Assembly (NCBI RefSeq): GCF_004522105.1
Contig: NZ_SPUJ01000002.1
Location: 124,001 to 188,000 of the forward strand
Length of the DNA stretch: 64,000 bases
From: Nocardioides sp. 1609
GTDB taxonomy: Bacteria > Actinomycetota > Actinomycetes > Propionibacteriales > Nocardioidaceae
Reading direction: 5' to 3'
Shown here: positions 33,462 through 42,630 of the stretch, one piece after another
How positions within the stretch are numbered: the first letter of the stretch is position 1
How the letters are laid out: every line of letters begins with the position of its first letter
Made by a program: the position numbers and the translations under genes
Notes under the pieces: model-generated
The model's input: only the letters and a program-made list of their open reading frames with translations
What the model was told of the DNA's origin: nothing
Databases searched by the model: none

Positions 33462-36400
33462 TCAGGTGCCGCGGACCGTCCTGGCGGGCGAGGACGCCGC
33501 CGCCACGGTCGTGGAGCCGAGGTAGCGGACGACGATCTTGTGCTTGCCCTTCCTGACCACGACCTGGGTCGAGGCCCGGCCGCGGGTCAGCGCCAGGGTC
33601 CTGACGACCCTGCCGTCGACGAGCACCTGCACCCTGCCGGTCGCGGTCGCGCCGGCGGCCCTCACCACCGCGGTGACCTTGACCTTCCTGCCCGCCTCGA
33701 CCTTGGTCCTGCTCACCCTGGCCAGCGCCGACGCAGCGATCCGGGCGACCGGCGAGGTGGCGCTCGAGGTGGCGACGCCGGGGGCGAGCCCGGCCTTCGA
33801 GGCGGTCACCCGCACCGAGAGCCGGGTACCGATGTCGGCGACCGCGACCTTGTACGACGCACCGGTGGCGCCGGCGACCGGCGTCCCGTTGCGCAGCCAC
33901 TGCCGGGCGAACAAGAGGCCCTTGGTGTTCCACGACCCCGTCGAGGCCGTCAGGGTCGCCCCCGGCCTCGCGGTGCCGGTGACCTGCGGCGCGACCACCG
34001 CGGCGACCGTGGTCACGTCGGCCAGGGTCACTGCCTCACGGCGCACCGGCTCGGCGTTGCCGGCGACGTCGGTGGAGGCGTACTCGACGACGTGCTCACC
34101 GAACCCGTCGACCCGGACCGGGCCGGTGCCCACGGCGGCCCAGGGGCCACCGTCGACCCGGTACGCCGTCGCGGCCACGCCGCTCGTGGCGTCGGTCGCG
34201 GCGAAGGCGAGGGTGGCGGTGTCCGCGCCCTCCACCCCGGCACCGCGGGTGGCGGTCAGCACCGTCGTGGGCGCCGTCGCGTCGATCCACACCGGGAGCG
34301 AGCCGATGGCCGAGACGTTCCCGGCCGCGTCGCCGGCGCGGTGGCGCAGCTCCTTCCGGCCGTCGCCGCTGACCGGGACCGGACCGGTGTAGGCCACCCA
34401 GGCGGCGCCGACCTGCGTCTCGACGACCGGCGACTCGTCCCGGTCGTCGACGGCCGCCACGGTCACCTCGACGTCGGAGCGGTACCAGCCGTTGGCGCCG
34501 GCCGTGCCCGACGAGACGATGCCCGAGACGTCCGGGGCCCGGGTGTCGGCCGCGACGGGCAGCACCCAGAGGTCCGCGATCGAGGGGTCGAAGAACCCGT
34601 CGGACGCCCGCGTGCCCAGCCGGTACTCGTAGCGCACCCGCACCGTGCCCGTGTTGTCGAGCGCCGCCGGGTCGTCGACGAGGAGGTCGTAGGTCTTGAA
34701 GCCCTCACCGCCCTCGGCGCGCGGCAGCAGGTGCTCGCGGACCAGCACGTCGTCGACGTACACGTCGTACTTCTTGGTGTAGGGGCCGGAGTAGGTCTCG
34801 ACGTTGCGGAGCACGAACGGCTTGCCCGCCGGCACCTGCACCTGGGCCGAGAACCACGACCCGGGCGTGCCCGAGTTGGCGTAGCGGCGGGTCAGGCCGG
34901 CCTCGGTGTTGACGCCGCTGCTCGGCGAGGCCTGGGGGGCGTGCGCGTTCTCCGAGGCGGTGACGCCGAAGTCGACGTGGTCGACCGGTGCGGCCGGGGG
35001 CCGGGGCAGGGCGAGGGTCAGCTCGACGCTGCGCTCCGCCAGGGTCACACCGGCCCGGCGCACGACGACGTCGACGGGGAAGGCGTCGCTCGAGCGGTCC
35101 AGCGGCACGACCACCGGCACCTCCACCTCCACCTGGCCGCCGGCCGGGACCAGCACGTCGGACGACGCGATCGTCCGCCAGCCCGCGGGCACGGTCAGCG
35201 CGACGTGCGCCCGGACGTCGGCGGCGCCGGTGTTGGAGACCGGGACGGTGACGACCGCGTGGTCGGCCGGGTCGGTGACGTCGGCAGCGACGGCGATCGT
35301 GCCGGTGGTGAGTCCGGAGGTCACCGACACCCAGTCGCGGGTGGTCGCGGTGACCGTCGAGACGTCGCCGTCGCGGGTGTAGGTGAGGGCCAGCTCCGCG
35401 TCGTGGACGCCGGGGTCGGCGGACGCCGGCACCGCGAAGGTGACCGGTAGCTGCACCGACGTGCCGGGCGCGACGGCCGGCGCCGACACGGACGCCGTCC
35501 CGAGGCCGGCCACGCTCACCGTGCCCGCGAGCGCGGTGAGCGGCTCGGTGCCGTCGTTGCGCACCTCCACCGTGCCGACGACGTCGTCGCCGGGCAGGAA
35601 GGCGCCGGTGACCGGCGGCAGCGTGACCGAGACGCCGAGGGTGCTCGAGAGCGCGTTGCCGACGAGGTCCTCGACCAGCGCCATCCGGGAGTCGAGGCTC
35701 GCCCGGGCAGCGGCGCCGATGTCGGAGCCGGCCACCGAGGTGCGCAGCGCCCGGACGGCCTCGAGCGCGTCCTCCAGCGACCCGACGACGTCCGCGGCGT
35801 CGCCGGGGGCGTCGGAACGGGTGGCGGTGAGCGCGGCCACGAGGTCGGCCCGGACGGCGTCCGCCCCGGTCTCGACCAGCTCGCGCTGCGGCGCGGTCAG
35901 GGCGCCGGCGAGGTCGTCGACGTGGGCGTCGAGGGCGTCCAGCGCGACGAGGGCGTCGCCGATCGAGGAGGAGCCGGCGGTGACGTCGAACTCGTAGGCG
36001 CCGGAGCCGACCGTGACGGTGACCGTGTCGCCGTCGTCGACGACCGACTGCACGCCGTCGACCAGGCCGAGCAGGAGCCCGCCCTCGGTGACGTCGTAGG
36101 CGTTGGCCGCCTCCAGCACGACCTCGGCCGTGGTGTTGACCGGGACCTCGACGTCGAGCGACAGGCCGTCACCCTCGACGGTCCAGTCGGTGCTGATCGG
36201 CCCGTGGACGGAGTCGAAGTCGCCGGCCCCGTGGGTCAGGCCGCCGCCGACGACCGGCGCGATCCGGGACTTCCGGTAGCCGGGCTCGAGGGCGGTGATG
36301 CCGCCGATGTTCTGGTACATCCACTCGCCGACCGCGCCGTAGGCGTAGTGGTTGAACGAGTTCATGTCGACCGGGCCGAACGAGCCGTCGGGCATGATCG

Positions 36401-39329
36401 AGTTCCAGCGCTCCCACATCGTGGTGGCGCCGTTCTCGATCTCGTAGCCCCAGGACGGGTAGTCCTCGTGCATCAGCATCGTGTAGGCGAGGTCGTCGCG
36501 GCCGATGCCGCTCAGCGCCGGCAGCAACCACGGCGTGCCGAGGAAGCCGGTCGTCAGGTGGTTGTCGCTCGCGGCCAGCTTGGCGACGAACTTCGCCGCG
36601 ACCTTCTCGCGCAGCGCCGGGTCGGCGATCATGTCCATGCCGAGCGCCATCGCGTAGCCGGCCTGGCTGTTGCCCTGCACCGTCCCGTTGGCCTGCACGA
36701 ACTCGTCGACGAAGGCTTCGCGCACCGCGGTCGAGAGCGCTGCGTACTCCGCGGCGTCGGCGTCCTCGCCGATCGCGGCCGCCATCTCCGAGAGCATCCG
36801 CGCGTCCTCGGCGTAGTACATGGTGCCGAGCACGCCGACGCCCGTCGGGTCGTCGAGGTTCAGCCAGTCCTCCCAGTGGCCGCGGCCGGAGTCGATCAGG
36901 TCGGCGCCGGCGCTGGTGCGCACGAAGCCGAGGAACTTCTCCATCGCCCCGTAGTTCTCGCGCACGATCCGGCCGTCGTCCCAGGCCCTCCACGTCGCGT
37001 ACGGCACCGTGACGACCGCGTCGGACCAGCCGAGACCCGATCCGAAGTCGCCGGCGTTGGGCACGACCGGGGCGATGCCGGGCACGTTGCCGTCGGTGTA
37101 GGCGGCGTCGCGCAGGTCGGTCATCCACTTGCTGAGGAAGCCGCGGGTGTCGCGCAGGTAGCTCGCCGTGGGGGCGAACACGTTGATGTCACCGGTCCAG
37201 CCGAGCCGCTCGTCGCGGGCCGGGGTGTCGGTCGGGACCGACAGGAAGTTGCCGCGCTGGCCCCAGGAGATGTTGCTCTGGAGCTGGTTGAGCATCGGGT
37301 CGGACGTCGTGAGGTCGCCGGTCGCGGCCAGGTCGGAGCCCCACACGACGCCGGTCACGTCCGCGAGGGCCGGCGCGGTCGTCGTCCCCCTGATCTCGAC
37401 GTAGCGGAACCCGTGCTGGGTGAACGTCGGGGTGTAGGTCGCGACCCCGGTCTCGTCGAAGGTGTAGTGGTCGGTGGCCTTCGCGCTGCGCAGGTTGGCG
37501 GTGTAGAGGGAGCCGTCGGGGTTGAGCTCCTCGCCGTAGCGGATGGTCACGGTGCGGCCGGGCAGCCCCTGCAGCCGCATCCGGGCGACGCCGACCAGGT
37601 TCTGGCCGAGGTCGTAGACCTCCACGCCGGGGGCCGGCGTGGTGTGCTCCTTCGCGGGGACCTCCTCGGTGACCCGGACCGGCTCGTCGGGCTGCGGCAC
37701 CAGGAGCGCCGAGGTGTCGGTCGCGATCGTGACGGGGTTCCAGCCCGCGTCGTCGAAGCCCGGGCCGTCCCAGCCGGGCTGCTCGGCGTTGGCGTCGTAG
37801 GTCTCGCCCTCGACGTTGTCGGCCTGCACGAAGGGCCCGAAGTGGCTCCTCCACGTGCTGTCGGTCTTGACGACCTGCGACGAGCCGTCGGTGTAGTCGA
37901 TGCGCAGCTGGGCGATCAGGCCGACGTCCGGGCCGTAGTTGTCGAAGCCGAAGGAGGCGATCTTCCCCGACCACCAGCCGGCGCCGACCTCGGCGCCGAA
38001 CGCGTTCTCGCCGGCCCGCACCTGGTCGGTCACGTCGTAGGTCTGGTGCTGGATGCGCTTGCGGTACTCGGTCCAGCCGGGCGCGAGGAACTGGTCGCCG
38101 ACCTGCTCGCCGTTCAGCTGCAGCTCGTAGACCCCCTGGGCGGAGGCGTAGACCCGCGCCGACTCGACGGTCTTGCCGGGCGCGGTCGTGAACGCGGTGC
38201 GCAGCAGCGGCTTGTTGGTGTCGTTGGTGCGGTAGAGGACGTCCTGGCGCTCGGCGACCCGGAGGCCCTGGGGGGTCAGCCGGCCGCCGGTGAAGGGGTT
38301 GCCGGCCGAGAAGTCGGTGTCGAGCAGCACGGCACCGTCCTCGGCGGTCACCGTCACGGCCTTGACGTCGGCCGACTCGTCGACGTTGCCCGCGGCGACG
38401 AAGTCCTGGCGGAAGCCGACGAAGCCCCGGCTGAAGGAGGTGTCGGTGCGCTGGTCGATCTGGACGCCGTCGAGGCTGGTCGTGACGAGGCTGCCGTCGA
38501 CGGTGATCGACAGGCGGTGCGTGCCCTCGAGCAGCTGGGCCGCGGTGATGCCCGGGATCACCTTGTTGTCGAGCAGGACGTAGTTGTTGTCGACCCGCTT
38601 GTGCGGCCGGAACCTCGGGGTGCCGTCGGCCACCGAGATCTGCCACATCAGGGCGTTGCGGGTGTCCGCGGCGCGGACGAACACGCCGAGGGCCATGTCG
38701 GCGATGTCGAAGTCGATGTCGGCGGTGTAGTCGGTCCACGCGTCGACCTCGCCGGCCTCGGACTCGCCGATCCAGTCGGCCTGCCACTCGCCCGCGGTGA
38801 GGATGCCCGTCTCGAACGACGCCGGCTCGCTCCACGCGGAGGCCGCGCCGTCGCCGTCCCAGGTGCGGACCTGCCACACGTAGCGGGTCTGCGAGGCCAG
38901 CGCCGGGCCGCCGTAGACGACGTCGGACTGGCGGGCCGAGGCGACCTCGCCGGAGTCCCAGACGTCGGGAGAGGCGAGCGCGCCCTCGGCGGAGGCCACC
39001 CGGACCTGGTAGGCCGTCTGCACGACGCCGCGCCCGGTCGACGTCGCCTTCCACCCCAGGCTCGGGGCGTCACCCGGGATGCCGAGCGGGTCGGTGCGAC
39101 CGTTCGTGGTGAGCCCGACGACGCTGACGTCGTCCGGGGCCGCCGTGGCCGCTGCCGCGGCGGTTGCCGCGGCGGGCGCGGCGGCGGTCGCGGCGGGTGC
39201 GGCCGTCGCCGGGGCGACCACCAGGCCGGCGGTGGTGGTGCCGGCCAGGGCGGCCACCGCCAGCGCGGCGGTGAGCCGGCGGCCGGTGTGGCTGGTGCGG
39301 ACGGGACGTCGAGTCACGGGGACCCCCAT
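33462..39329 (-). CDS. secreted multidomain alpha-L-rhamnosidase (GH78)
   Basis: 1955 residues, about twice a simple GH78. A signal peptide and Ala-rich stretch (1-65) precede a fibronectin-like and carbohydrate-binding N-terminal half. The (alpha/alpha)6 GH78 catalytic domain follows (about 700-1060) with DERLGWTGD (about 706, general acid Glu), GHWEDWL and GATTMWERWNS (about 970, second acidic residue). After a beta-sandwich come helical (FIVAR-like) segments, NEW3-like and Ig-like modules, and a terminal Big_3-type Ig repeat. It should release L-rhamnose from plant or microbial glycans for the adjacent importer and catabolic operon. No sortase or membrane anchor is seen, so it is probably released. 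Confidence 0.92.
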   Translation of the reverse strand: MGVPVTRRPVRTSHTGRRLTAALAVAALAGTTTAGLVVAPATAAPAATAAAPAAATAAAAATAAPDDVSVVGLTTNGRTDPLGIPGDAPSLGWKATSTGRGVVQTAYQVRVASAEGALASPDVWDSGEVASARQSDVVYGGPALASQTRYVWQVRTWDGDGAASAWSEPASFETGILTAGEWQADWIGESEAGEVDAWTDYTADIDFDIADMALGVFVRAADTRNALMWQISVADGTPRFRPHKRVDNNYVLLDNKVIPGITAAQLLEGTHRLSITVDGSLVTTSLDGVQIDQRTDTSFSRGFVGFRQDFVAAGNVDESADVKAVTVTAEDGAVLLDTDFSAGNPFTGGRLTPQGLRVAERQDVLYRTNDTNKPLLRTAFTTAPGKTVESARVYASAQGVYELQLNGEQVGDQFLAPGWTEYRKRIQHQTYDVTDQVRAGENAFGAEVGAGWWSGKIASFGFDNYGPDVGLIAQLRIDYTDGSSQVVKTDSTWRSHFGPFVQADNVEGETYDANAEQPGWDGPGFDDAGWNPVTIATDTSALLVPQPDEPVRVTEEVPAKEHTTPAPGVEVYDLGQNLVGVARMRLQGLPGRTVTIRYGEELNPDGSLYTANLRSAKATDHYTFDETGVATYTPTFTQHGFRYVEIRGTTTAPALADVTGVVWGSDLAATGDLTTSDPMLNQLQSNISWGQRGNFLSVPTDTPARDERLGWTGDINVFAPTASYLRDTRGFLSKWMTDLRDAAYTDGNVPGIAPVVPNAGDFGSGLGWSDAVVTVPYATWRAWDDGRIVRENYGAMEKFLGFVRTSAGADLIDSGRGHWEDWLNLDDPTGVGVLGTMYYAEDARMLSEMAAAIGEDADAAEYAALSTAVREAFVDEFVQANGTVQGNSQAGYAMALGMDMIADPALREKVAAKFVAKLAASDNHLTTGFLGTPWLLPALSGIGRDDLAYTMLMHEDYPSWGYEIENGATTMWERWNSIMPDGSFGPVDMNSFNHYAYGAVGEWMYQNIGGITALEPGYRKSRIAPVVGGGLTHGAGDFDSVHGPISTDWTVEGDGLSLDVEVPVNTTAEVVLEAANAYDVTEGGLLLGLVDGVQSVVDDGDTVTVTVGSGAYEFDVTAGSSSIGDALVALDALDAHVDDLAGALTAPQRELVETGADAVRADLVAALTATRSDAPGDAADVVGSLEDALEAVRALRTSVAGSDIGAAARASLDSRMALVEDLVGNALSSTLGVSVTLPPVTGAFLPGDDVVGTVEVRNDGTEPLTALAGTVSVAGLGTASVSAPAVAPGTSVQLPVTFAVPASADPGVHDAELALTYTRDGDVSTVTATTRDWVSVTSGLTTGTIAVAADVTDPADHAVVTVPVSNTGAADVRAHVALTVPAGWRTIASSDVLVPAGGQVEVEVPVVVPLDRSSDAFPVDVVVRRAGVTLAERSVELTLALPRPPAAPVDHVDFGVTASENAHAPQASPSSGVNTEAGLTRRYANSGTPGSWFSAQVQVPAGKPFVLRNVETYSGPYTKKYDVYVDDVLVREHLLPRAEGGEGFKTYDLLVDDPAALDNTGTVRVRYEYRLGTRASDGFFDPSIADLWVLPVAADTRAPDVSGIVSSGTAGANGWYRSDVEVTVAAVDDRDESPVVETQVGAAWVAYTGPVPVSGDGRKELRHRAGDAAGNVSAIGSLPVWIDATAPTTVLTATRGAGVEGADTATLAFAATDATSGVAATAYRVDGGPWAAVGTGPVRVDGFGEHVVEYASTDVAGNAEPVRREAVTLADVTTVAAVVAPQVTGTARPGATLTASTGSWNTKGLLFARQWLRNGTPVAGATGASYKVAVADIGTRLSVRVTASKAGLAPGVATSSATSPVARIAASALARVSRTKVEAGRKVKVTAVVRAAGATATGRVQVLVDGRVVRTLALTRGRASTQVVVRKGKHKIVVRYLGSTTVAAASSPARTVRGT

Positions 39330-39365
39330 CGATCGAGGTGAGTCGCCGACGTCCCTAGCGCCGGC

Positions 39366-39383
39366 ACGTGACGTTCGTCACGT
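39366..39383. promoter_or_regulatory. inverted repeat upstream of rhamnosidase
   Basis: ACGTGACG and CGTCACGT form perfect 8-bp arms with a 2-bp spacer, 37 bp upstream of the rhamnosidase start. Possibly a binding site for a second regulator such as a CRP/LacI-type protein. Confidence 0.45.
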
Positions 39384-39389
39384 TGTGAT

Positions 39390-39401
39390 TGAACCGTTTC
39401 A
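39390..39401. promoter_or_regulatory. putative rhamnose LacI operator upstream of rhamnosidase
   Basis: TGAACCGTTTCA is one base from the palindrome TGAAACGTTTCA with a central CG, typical of LacI-family sites. A sister box, TGAAAGGTTTCA, lies at 51149-51160 at the start of the rhamnose importer operon. Confidence 0.5.
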
Positions 39402-39467
39402 CAGCAGTCCGCCCGGCGCCAGAGGATGTCCTACATGTGGACACCGTTCACGCACGCGAACATCCAC

Positions 39468-39499
39468 GCTGACCCGTCACCTATAGGTGACGGGTCAGC
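39468..39499. repeat. 32-bp perfect palindrome, GACCCGTC family
   Basis: Starts GCTGACCCGTCACC and reads identically on both strands. It is followed by a relic of a gene 3' end, in the same arrangement as the palindrome at 33413 has with the intact rhamnosidase gene. Confidence 0.9.
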
Positions 39500-39503
39500 G
39501 GGG

Positions 39504-39563
39504 TCAGGAGCCGCGGACGGTCGTCGCGGGGGACGACGCCGGAGCCACGGTCGCGGAGCTGCG
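39504..39563 (-). pseudogene. relic of a rhamnosidase-type gene 3' end
   Basis: These 60 bases match the last 60 bases of the rhamnosidase gene (33462-33521) at about 48 positions. They encode SATVAPASSPATTVRGS then stop, against STTVAAASSPARTVRGT in the intact gene. An in-frame TGA directly upstream (39564-39566) ends the open frame, so no functional protein is made. The relic is preceded, on the 3' side, by the same palindrome. It looks like the remnant of a duplicated or replaced paralogue. Confidence 0.75.
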
Positions 39564-39622
39564 TCAGGTGACCGTCGTCACCACCGTTCGGGCCGGCGTG
39601 ATGCGGCCGATCGGCGCCCGGC

Positions 39623-39838
39623 TCAGATCAGTCCGAGCCGGACGGCGTGGACGACCGTCTCGATCGTCGAGTCGACGCCGAGGTCGTCGGCGAGGGCCCG
39701 CAGGCGCCGCCGCACGGTGCGCTCCGACAGACCCGAGCGCCGAGAGACCGACCCGACGGTCTGTCCCTCGGCGAGCAGGGCCAGGATCCGGAGGTCGTCG
39801 GCCCCGGGCTCCCACGCTGGATCGCCGCTCCCGCTCAT
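39623..39838 (-). CDS. stand-alone LuxR-type HTH protein
   Basis: 71 residues, essentially only a LuxR/GerE helix-turn-helix (ILALLAEGQTVGSVSRRSGLSERTVRRRL). It has no receiver or sensor domain. Its ATG follows the lactate-dehydrogenase stop by one base (TGAGATG), so it is translationally coupled as the last gene of the rhamnose operon. It might fine-tune the operon or act elsewhere; no target can be named. Confidence 0.7.
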   Translation of the reverse strand: MSGSGDPAWEPGADDLRILALLAEGQTVGSVSRRSGLSERTVRRRLRALADDLGVDSTIETVVHAVRLGLI

Positions 39839-39839
39839 C

Positions 39840-41093
39840 TCAGGAGCGAGGCGCCAGTCGCTGCAGCGCGGTGACGTGCTCGGGCTGCAGCTCGTCGAGG
39901 GTCCGGACGCCGAGCAGGCGCATGGTGCGCTCGATCTGGCCCTGGAGGATCTCGATCGTGCGGTCGACGCCCTCGCGGCCACCGGCCATCAGCCCGTAGA
40001 GGTAGGCGCGTCCGATGAGGGTGAAGTCGGCGCCGTGCGCGAGCGCGGCGACGATGTCCTGGCCCGACATGATCCCGGTGTCGAGGTGCACCTCGACCCC
40101 GCCACCACTGACGCCGGAGCCGATCTCCTTGACGACCTGCGGCAGCAGGTGGAACGGGACCGGTGCGCGGTCGAGCTGGCGACCGCCGTGGTTGGAGAGC
40201 AGGACGGCGTCGACACCCGTCTCGGCGAGCCGGGCCGCGTCGGAGACCGACTGCACCCCCTTCACCACGACCTTGCCCGGCCACTGCGAGCGGATCCACG
40301 CGAGGTCGTCGTAGGTGACGGTCGGGTCGAACATGGTGTCCAGCAGGTCGGCGACGGTGCCCGACCACGCGTCGAGCGAGGCGAAGGCCAACGGCTCGGT
40401 GGTCAGGAAGTTGATCCACCAGGCCGGCCGCGGGATCGCGTTGAGGACGGTGCCCGGCGTCAGGGTCGGCGGGATCGTCATGCCGTTGCGGACGTCGCGC
40501 AGCCGCGCCCCCGCCACCGGCACGTCGACGGTGACCAGCAGCGTGTCGTAGCCGGCCTTCGCGGCCCGGTCGACCAGCGCCATCGACCGGTCGCGGTCCT
40601 TCCACATGTAGAGCTGGAACCAGTTGCGGGCCCCCTCGGACGCCGGCGCCGCGGCGGCGACGTCCTCGATGGAGCTGGTGCCCATCGTCGAGAGCGAGAA
40701 CGGGATGCCGGCGGCGGCCGCCGCGGTCGCGCCGGCGATCTCGCCCTCGGCCTGCATCATCCGGGTGAACCCGGTGGGCGCGATGCCGAACGGCAGCGCG
40801 ACCCGCTGGCCGAGCACCTCGCGCGAGGTGTCGACGGTGGAGACGTCACGCAGGATCGCCGGGTGGAACTCGACGTCGGCGAACGCCTCGCGGGCGCGGG
40901 CCAGCGAGACCTCGCCGTCGGCGGCGCCGTCGGTGTAGTCGAACGCCGGCTTGGGCGTGCGCCGCTTGGCGACCGTGCGGAGGTCGTCGATGGTCAGCGC
41001 CTTCTCGAGCCGGCGCTTCTTCGGCGACACCTCGGGCTTCTTGAACTTCATCAGCGGGGCGAGGTCGCGCCGCTTGGGCATCTGCCGCTTCAT
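39840..41093 (-). CDS. lldD: FMN-dependent L-lactate dehydrogenase / alpha-hydroxy-acid oxidase
   Basis: A 417-residue (beta/alpha)8 FMN enzyme. Visible motifs are [34 protein letters not shown] (catalytic Lys region) and [13 protein letters not shown], which carries the active-site His and Arg. It oxidises L-lactate (or a related 2-hydroxy acid) to pyruvate. In this operon L-lactate would come from L-lactaldehyde, the aldolase product of rhamnulose-1-P, so the enzyme closes the pathway. ATG 41093 is 40 nt after the kinase stop. Confidence 0.88.
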   Translation of the reverse strand: MKRQMPKRRDLAPLMKFKKPEVSPKKRRLEKALTIDDLRTVAKRRTPKPAFDYTDGAADGEVSLARAREAFADVEFHPAILRDVSTVDTSREVLGQRVALPFGIAPTGFTRMMQAEGEIAGATAAAAAGIPFSLSTMGTSSIEDVAAAAPASEGARNWFQLYMWKDRDRSMALVDRAAKAGYDTLLVTVDVPVAGARLRDVRNGMTIPPTLTPGTVLNAIPRPAWWINFLTTEPLAFASLDAWSGTVADLLDTMFDPTVTYDDLAWIRSQWPGKVVVKGVQSVSDAARLAETGVDAVLLSNHGGRQLDRAPVPFHLLPQVVKEIGSGVSGGGVEVHLDTGIMSGQDIVAALAHGADFTLIGRAYLYGLMAGGREGVDRTIEILQGQIERTMRLLGVRTLDELQPEHVTALQRLAPRS

Positions 41094-41133
41094 GGAGCCA
41101 CTCTCTCGTCTGTTCGGAAGGTCGGGGGGTCGG

Positions 41134-42630
41134 TCAGGAGGCACTGCCGAGACGGCGCTCGGCGGCGTCCCAGCCGGTGGCCGAGGTGGTGCCCGGGCCG
41201 GTGCCGGTGCGCGGCTCGAACCGGCGCACCTCGTGGGTGCGGCGCACGAGGGAGCGCATCGCGGCCAGGTCGGGCAGGTCGGCGCCGAGGGTGCGGGCCT
41301 GCACGAGGACGTTGCCCAGGGCCGCCGCCTCGGCCGGACCGGCCAGCACCGGGAGCCCGGTCGCGTCGGCGGTGAGCTGGCACAGCAGCGCGTTCTGCGA
41401 CCCGCCGCCGACCACGTGCACGACCGAGACGTCGCGCCCGGCCAGCGTCGCCGCCGTCCGGAGGTGACGACGGTAGGCCAGCGCCAGGCTGTCGAGGATC
41501 GTGCGGGTGATCGCCTGCGGGGTGCGCGGCACCGGCTCGCCGGCGTCCTCGGCCAGCCGCTGGACGCGGGCCGGCATGTCGCCGGGCGGGAGCAGGCTGG
41601 GGTGGTTGACGTCGACGACGGTGCGCAGCGGCGGCGCGTCGGCGGCCGCCCGCAGGAGCGTGGCGAGGTCGGTGCCGGCGATCCGGCGGTCGGCCCACGT
41701 GCGCACCGACTCCGAGAGCACCCACAGCCCCATCACGTTCTTGAGGAACCGCACGGTGCCGTCGACGCCGCCCTCGTTGGTGAAGTCGGCCAGGCGCGCC
41801 TCCTCGGTCAGCACCGGCTTCTCGAGCTCGAGGCCGACCAGCGACCAGGTGCCCGAGGAGATGTAGGCGAACGACTCGTCGCCGGCCGGGACGCCGACCA
41901 CCGCCGACGCCGTGTCGTGCGACCCCACGCCCACCACCGGCACGTCGGCGCTCACGCCCAGGTGCTCGGCCACCTCCGGCAGCAGCGGACCGACGACGTC
42001 GCCGGCGTCGCGCAGCGGCGGCAGGATGCTCCACGGCAGCCCGCACTGACGGGCTAGGTCGGTGGCCCACTCCCCCGACCGGACGTCGTACAGCCCGGTC
42101 GTGGAGGCGTTGGTGCGCTCGGCGCCACCGTGCCCGGTGAGCCAGTAGGACAGCAGGTCGGGCAGGAGCAGCAGCGTCTCCGCGGACTCCAGCGCCGCCG
42201 TCCCGAGGGAGGCGACGAGCTGGTAGACCGTGGTGAACGGCAGCTGCTGCAGGCCGGTGGTCGCATACATCTCGGCGGCGTCGACCGTGCCGAGCACGCG
42301 CTCCGCGACCCCGTCGGTGCGCGAGTCGCGGTGGCTGTAGGGGTTGCCCAGCAGCCGGCCGTCGCGGTCGAGCAGCCCGTAGTCGATCGCCCAGGAGTCG
42401 ATGCCGATCCCGTCGAGCGGCCCGGTGCGGGCGATCTCGCGGACGCCGGCGAGCACCTCGCGGTGGATGCCGAGGACGTCCCAGTAGAGCGAGCCGTGGG
42501 CGCGCACGCCGCCGTTCGGGAAGCGGTGCAGCTCGTCGAGCGACAGCGAGTCCGGACCCACCCGCCCCGCCATCACCCGGCCGCTGGTGGCGCCCAGGTC
42601 GACGGCGGCGACGCGCAGGTGCCGGCTCAT
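41134..42630 (-). CDS. rhaB: rhamnulokinase
   Basis: A 498-residue FGGY-family sugar kinase phosphorylating L-rhamnulose to L-rhamnulose-1-phosphate. It has the N-terminal phosphate loop [28 protein letters not shown] with the catalytic-type Asp, [24 protein letters not shown] and [22 protein letters not shown] 42630 overlaps the aldolase gene stop by four bases (ATGA). Confidence 0.93.
   Translation of the reverse strand: MSRHLRVAAVDLGATSGRVMAGRVGPDSLSLDELHRFPNGGVRAHGSLYWDVLGIHREVLAGVREIARTGPLDGIGIDSWAIDYGLLDRDGRLLGNPYSHRDSRTDGVAERVLGTVDAAEMYATTGLQQLPFTTVYQLVASLGTAALESAETLLLLPDLLSYWLTGHGGAERTNASTTGLYDVRSGEWATDLARQCGLPWSILPPLRDAGDVVGPLLPEVAEHLGVSADVPVVGVGSHDTASAVVGVPAGDESFAYISSGTWSLVGLELEKPVLTEEARLADFTNEGGVDGTVRFLKNVMGLWVLSESVRTWADRRIAGTDLATLLRAAADAPPLRTVVDVNHPSLLPPGDMPARVQRLAEDAGEPVPRTPQAITRTILDSLALAYRRHLRTAATLAGRDVSVVHVVGGGSQNALLCQLTADATGLPVLAGPAEAAALGNVLVQARTLGADLPDLAAMRSLVRRTHEVRRFEPRTGTGPGTTSATGWDAAERRLGSAS

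Noticed and set aside
35922..39341. 1139-codon open frame on the plus strand
   Set aside because: Antisense to the GH78 rhamnosidase with no recognisable motif; a GC artefact.
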